Positions 22,712 through 24,179 of a stretch of DNA of 24,179 nucleotides are shown here, in pieces (the first letter of the stretch is position 1; the number at the start of each line of letters is the position of its first letter). The stretch comes from a virus. The notes below the pieces were generated by a model that was not told the DNA's origin, did not search any database, and saw only the letters and a program-made list of their open reading frames with translations. The stretch is taken from positions 1 through 24,179 of the IMG/VR virus record IMGVR_UViG_3300046780_000180. One strand, given 5' to 3'. A program made the position numbers and the translations under genes.

Positions 22712-22730
22712 GAGGGAAGTATACCTGTGA
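22623..22730 (+). CDS. Possible small basic sense protein before the fibre genes
   Basis: A 35-residue frame begins at ATG 22623 (MATKIPNPGWIAKAPKIR, then MPIIKKARMREVYL) and ends at the TGA 22728-22730. That TGA overlaps the GTG start of the fibre gene by four bases (GTGA), the junction type used elsewhere in the window. The peptide is strongly basic. There is no strong ribosome site before the ATG. It competes with the antisense membrane ORF, and at most one of them may be real. Confidence 0.3.
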   Translation: MATKIPNPGWIAKAPKIRSAAMPIIKKARMREVYL

Positions 22731-23566
22731 GCGCACCGATTCTCTTCCCGCCGCTGTTTCGGGCGTTTGACTCCGCCGGCAATCCCCTCGCGGGCGGCCA
22801 GCTTTTTACATATGCTGCCGGCACCACCGCCCCGCAAGCGACCTATTCGGACGATGCGGGCACGGTGCAGAACACGAATCCGGTGATCCTGGACACTACG
22901 GGATCCGCAGTGGTGCGTCTCGGCGCCTCCGCCTACAAGTTCGTCCTCAAAGACGCAGGCGGTTCGACGCAGTGGACGGTCGATCACTATTTGGGGGTGA
23001 GTGATAATCCGACCCTCACTACGCTTACCGTATCGGGCCTCTCGACGCTCGATAGCATTCACGCCTCGTCTATCGCGGTCACCGGAACCGGAACCTTTGG
23101 GGCACTCAGCGCACCGGGAATACCTCTCGCGGCGATCAAATCGAGCGATGAGCCGCGTAGCAATACCCAGACTTATGCGAACGATTCGGCTCTCACGCTG
23201 ACACTCGGTGTCGGCACCTATGAGATTGAAGCCGCGCTGTTCTTCAATTGCACCACGACGGGAACGCAAGGCTTTAAGGCGAAGTTGACAGGAAGTGCGA
23301 CGGCGACTGGACTCGGGGTCCTCGCGTACTATGCCAATAGCGTTTCTACGCCGGTTCCCGCGCTCAATACCTACAACAATGCGTGGTATGCGGGGCAGGC
23401 GGATCTGGCCGGTAGCACGACCGACTACGTCCAGTTCCGGGGCACCCTGATTGTGACCGTGTTAGGCACGGTTACGATCCAGTGGGCGCAAAACTCGGCC
23501 ACCAATCAGGCCAATAACACGACGCTCTACGCGGGCAGTCGGTTGGTGGCGGTGCAACTCGCATGA
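22727..23566 (+). CDS. Receptor-binding or fibre protein with anchor domain and beta-sandwich tip
   Basis: I choose the GTG at 22727, with GAGGGAAG 7-8 nt upstream. An ATG at 22649 would add 26 charged residues not seen in the paralogue that follows. The 279 residues have an N-terminal domain (about 1-90: FPPLFRAFDSAGNPLAGGQL, YAAGTTAPQATYSDDAGT, NPVILDTTGSAVVRLG, YKFVLKDAGG) shared with the next gene, which is expected to attach to the particle. A short linker with a beta-strand pattern follows, then a C-terminal beta sandwich (SALTLTLGVGTYEIEAALFF, later YVQFRGTLIVTVLGTVTIQW) of the kind found at phage fibre tips. No enzyme motif is seen. Confidence 0.75.
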   Translation: MSAPILFPPLFRAFDSAGNPLAGGQLFTYAAGTTAPQATYSDDAGTVQNTNPVILDTTGSAVVRLGASAYKFVLKDAGGSTQWTVDHYLGVSDNPTLTTLTVSGLSTLDSIHASSIAVTGTGTFGALSAPGIPLAAIKSSDEPRSNTQTYANDSALTLTLGVGTYEIEAALFFNCTTTGTQGFKAKLTGSATATGLGVLAYYANSVSTPVPALNTYNNAWYAGQADLAGSTTDYVQFRGTLIVTVLGTVTIQWAQNSATNQANNTTLYAGSRLVAVQLA

Positions 23567-24179
23567 CGATACCGATTCCGTTTCTTTTTGTTCCGACCTT
23601 CCGCGCGTTCGACACGGCCGGTAATCCCTTGGCGGGCGGCTTTCTCTATACCTATGCCGCCAACACCCTGACACTGCAAACCACGTGGAGCGATGCGCTC
23701 GGCGCCACTCCGAACAGCAACCCCGTGGTGCTCGATTCAACGGGCTCTGCGACGGTGCGGTTGAGTTCAGCCGCCTATAAGTTCGTGTTGAAAGATGCCT
23801 TGGGTACGACGCAATGGACGCAAGATTTCTATCAAGCGAGTTATCTGGGGCAATCGGACATCGTGACCTTATTGGGGGTTGATCCGATCCAGCGGCAGAC
23901 GGCGGCCGAGACGGCTGCCGGGGTGACCCCGCTCAATTATGCTTATGAGCCCGGCGATTTGCGGCGTTACGCCACCTTTGTCACCGGGGGAGGCGATGTC
24001 ACCACGGCGCTAGCGAACAATGCTTCCCAGGCCCAGCAAGCCGGGGGTGCTGCGATTTATATCCCCGGCTCCATGGGGGCACTTACTGTTACAGCAGGCG
24101 TGACATTCACTTCGCCGGTCAAGATGCACGGGGATGGCTACCAGCAATCGCAGATCTCGACTTCCAATGACATCACCAT
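23563..24179 (+). CDS. Tailspike with the same anchor and a beta-helix start, cut by the window end
   Basis: The frame opens in an ATGA overlap and stays open to the end: 205 residues, incomplete. Residues about 6-90 repeat the anchor of the previous gene (FVPTFRAFDTAGNPLAGGFL, YAANTLTLQTTWSDALG, NPVVLDSTGSATVRL, YKFVLKDALG). Then, after YEPGDLRRYATFVTGGGDV, the sequence TTALANNASQAQQAGGAAIY and IPGSMGALTVTAGVTF matches the first coil of pectate-lyase-type right-handed beta helices, common in tailspike depolymerases. The catalytic part lies beyond the window, so a polysaccharide-degrading activity is only likely. Confidence 0.8.
   Translation, partial: MTIPIPFLFVPTFRAFDTAGNPLAGGFLYTYAANTLTLQTTWSDALGATPNSNPVVLDSTGSATVRLSSAAYKFVLKDALGTTQWTQDFYQASYLGQSDIVTLLGVDPIQRQTAAETAAGVTPLNYAYEPGDLRRYATFVTGGGDVTTALANNASQAQQAGGAAIYIPGSMGALTVTAGVTFTSPVKMHGDGYQQSQISTSNDIT

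Noticed and set aside
1-24179. CRISPR array, insertion sequence, tRNA or rRNA gene, integrase or attachment site
   Set aside because: I saw no spaced identical repeats, transposase motifs, cloverleaf-like sequences or recombinase genes on reading the window. This was by eye, so a weak tRNA-like element could be missed.

Overview
This window is a segment of a tailed double-stranded DNA phage (or prophage) genome. Nearly all coding is on the + strand, in one dense run of overlapping genes. The set of morphogenesis genes points to a short-tailed (podovirus-like) virus: terminase, portal, scaffold, a capsid protein of the SU10/DUF5309 type, a P22-like DNA-stabilisation protein, a P22 gp7-like ejection protein, and a spike with a probable beta-helix. 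GC content is high (about 60% by eye) and codons favour G/C in the third position, which suggests a high-GC proteobacterial host. The host cannot be fixed from this sequence. No integrase, lysis gene, replication gene, tRNA or bacterial housekeeping gene is visible.

Layout. Positions 1-5073 hold the 3' end of an unknown gene, a small secreted or membrane protein, a fibronectin-III-like protein, a zinc-ribbon protein, and then seven genes for small, mostly beta-rich, Gly/Ser/Thr/Ala-rich proteins that look like virion or tail components. The last of these carries five G-x5-GQ repeats. A hydrophilic protein of unknown role follows (5134-5490). Then comes the packaging and head module: small terminase, large terminase, two small proteins (one with an AT-hook), portal, a small helical protein, scaffold and major capsid protein (5541-12137).

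After a small conserved head-region protein (12180-12533) lies a three-gene sugar-modification cassette (12526-15146): a TPR/glycosyltransferase-9-like protein, a SAM methyltransferase and a DxD glycosyltransferase. The neck and tail genes resume at 15143 with an SU10-type adaptor, a P22 gp10-like stabilisation protein, a short fibre-like protein, a DUF2824/GNAT-like protein, and three probable internal (ejection) proteins. The window ends with two receptor-binding or fibre genes that share the same N-terminal domain, the second cut off by the window edge.

How it works together: the terminase pair pumps DNA through the portal into a shell built on the scaffold. The adaptor and the gp10-like protein close the neck, and the ejection proteins leave with the DNA. 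The fibre and spike proteins bind and possibly degrade surface sugar, and the sugar cassette may decorate the virion or the host envelope. Most gene junctions are 1-, 4- or 8-nt overlaps, so translational coupling is probably the main control.

The points most worth a second look are a probable AUU start codon at 1109, two adjacent inverted repeats bracketing the small-terminase start at 5541, a 164-nt out-of-frame overlap in the sugar cassette, and a 130-nt gap near 22600 with competing small ORFs on the two strands. I did not find clear evidence for an entirely new system. Family assignments come from recognising sequence patterns, not from database searches.
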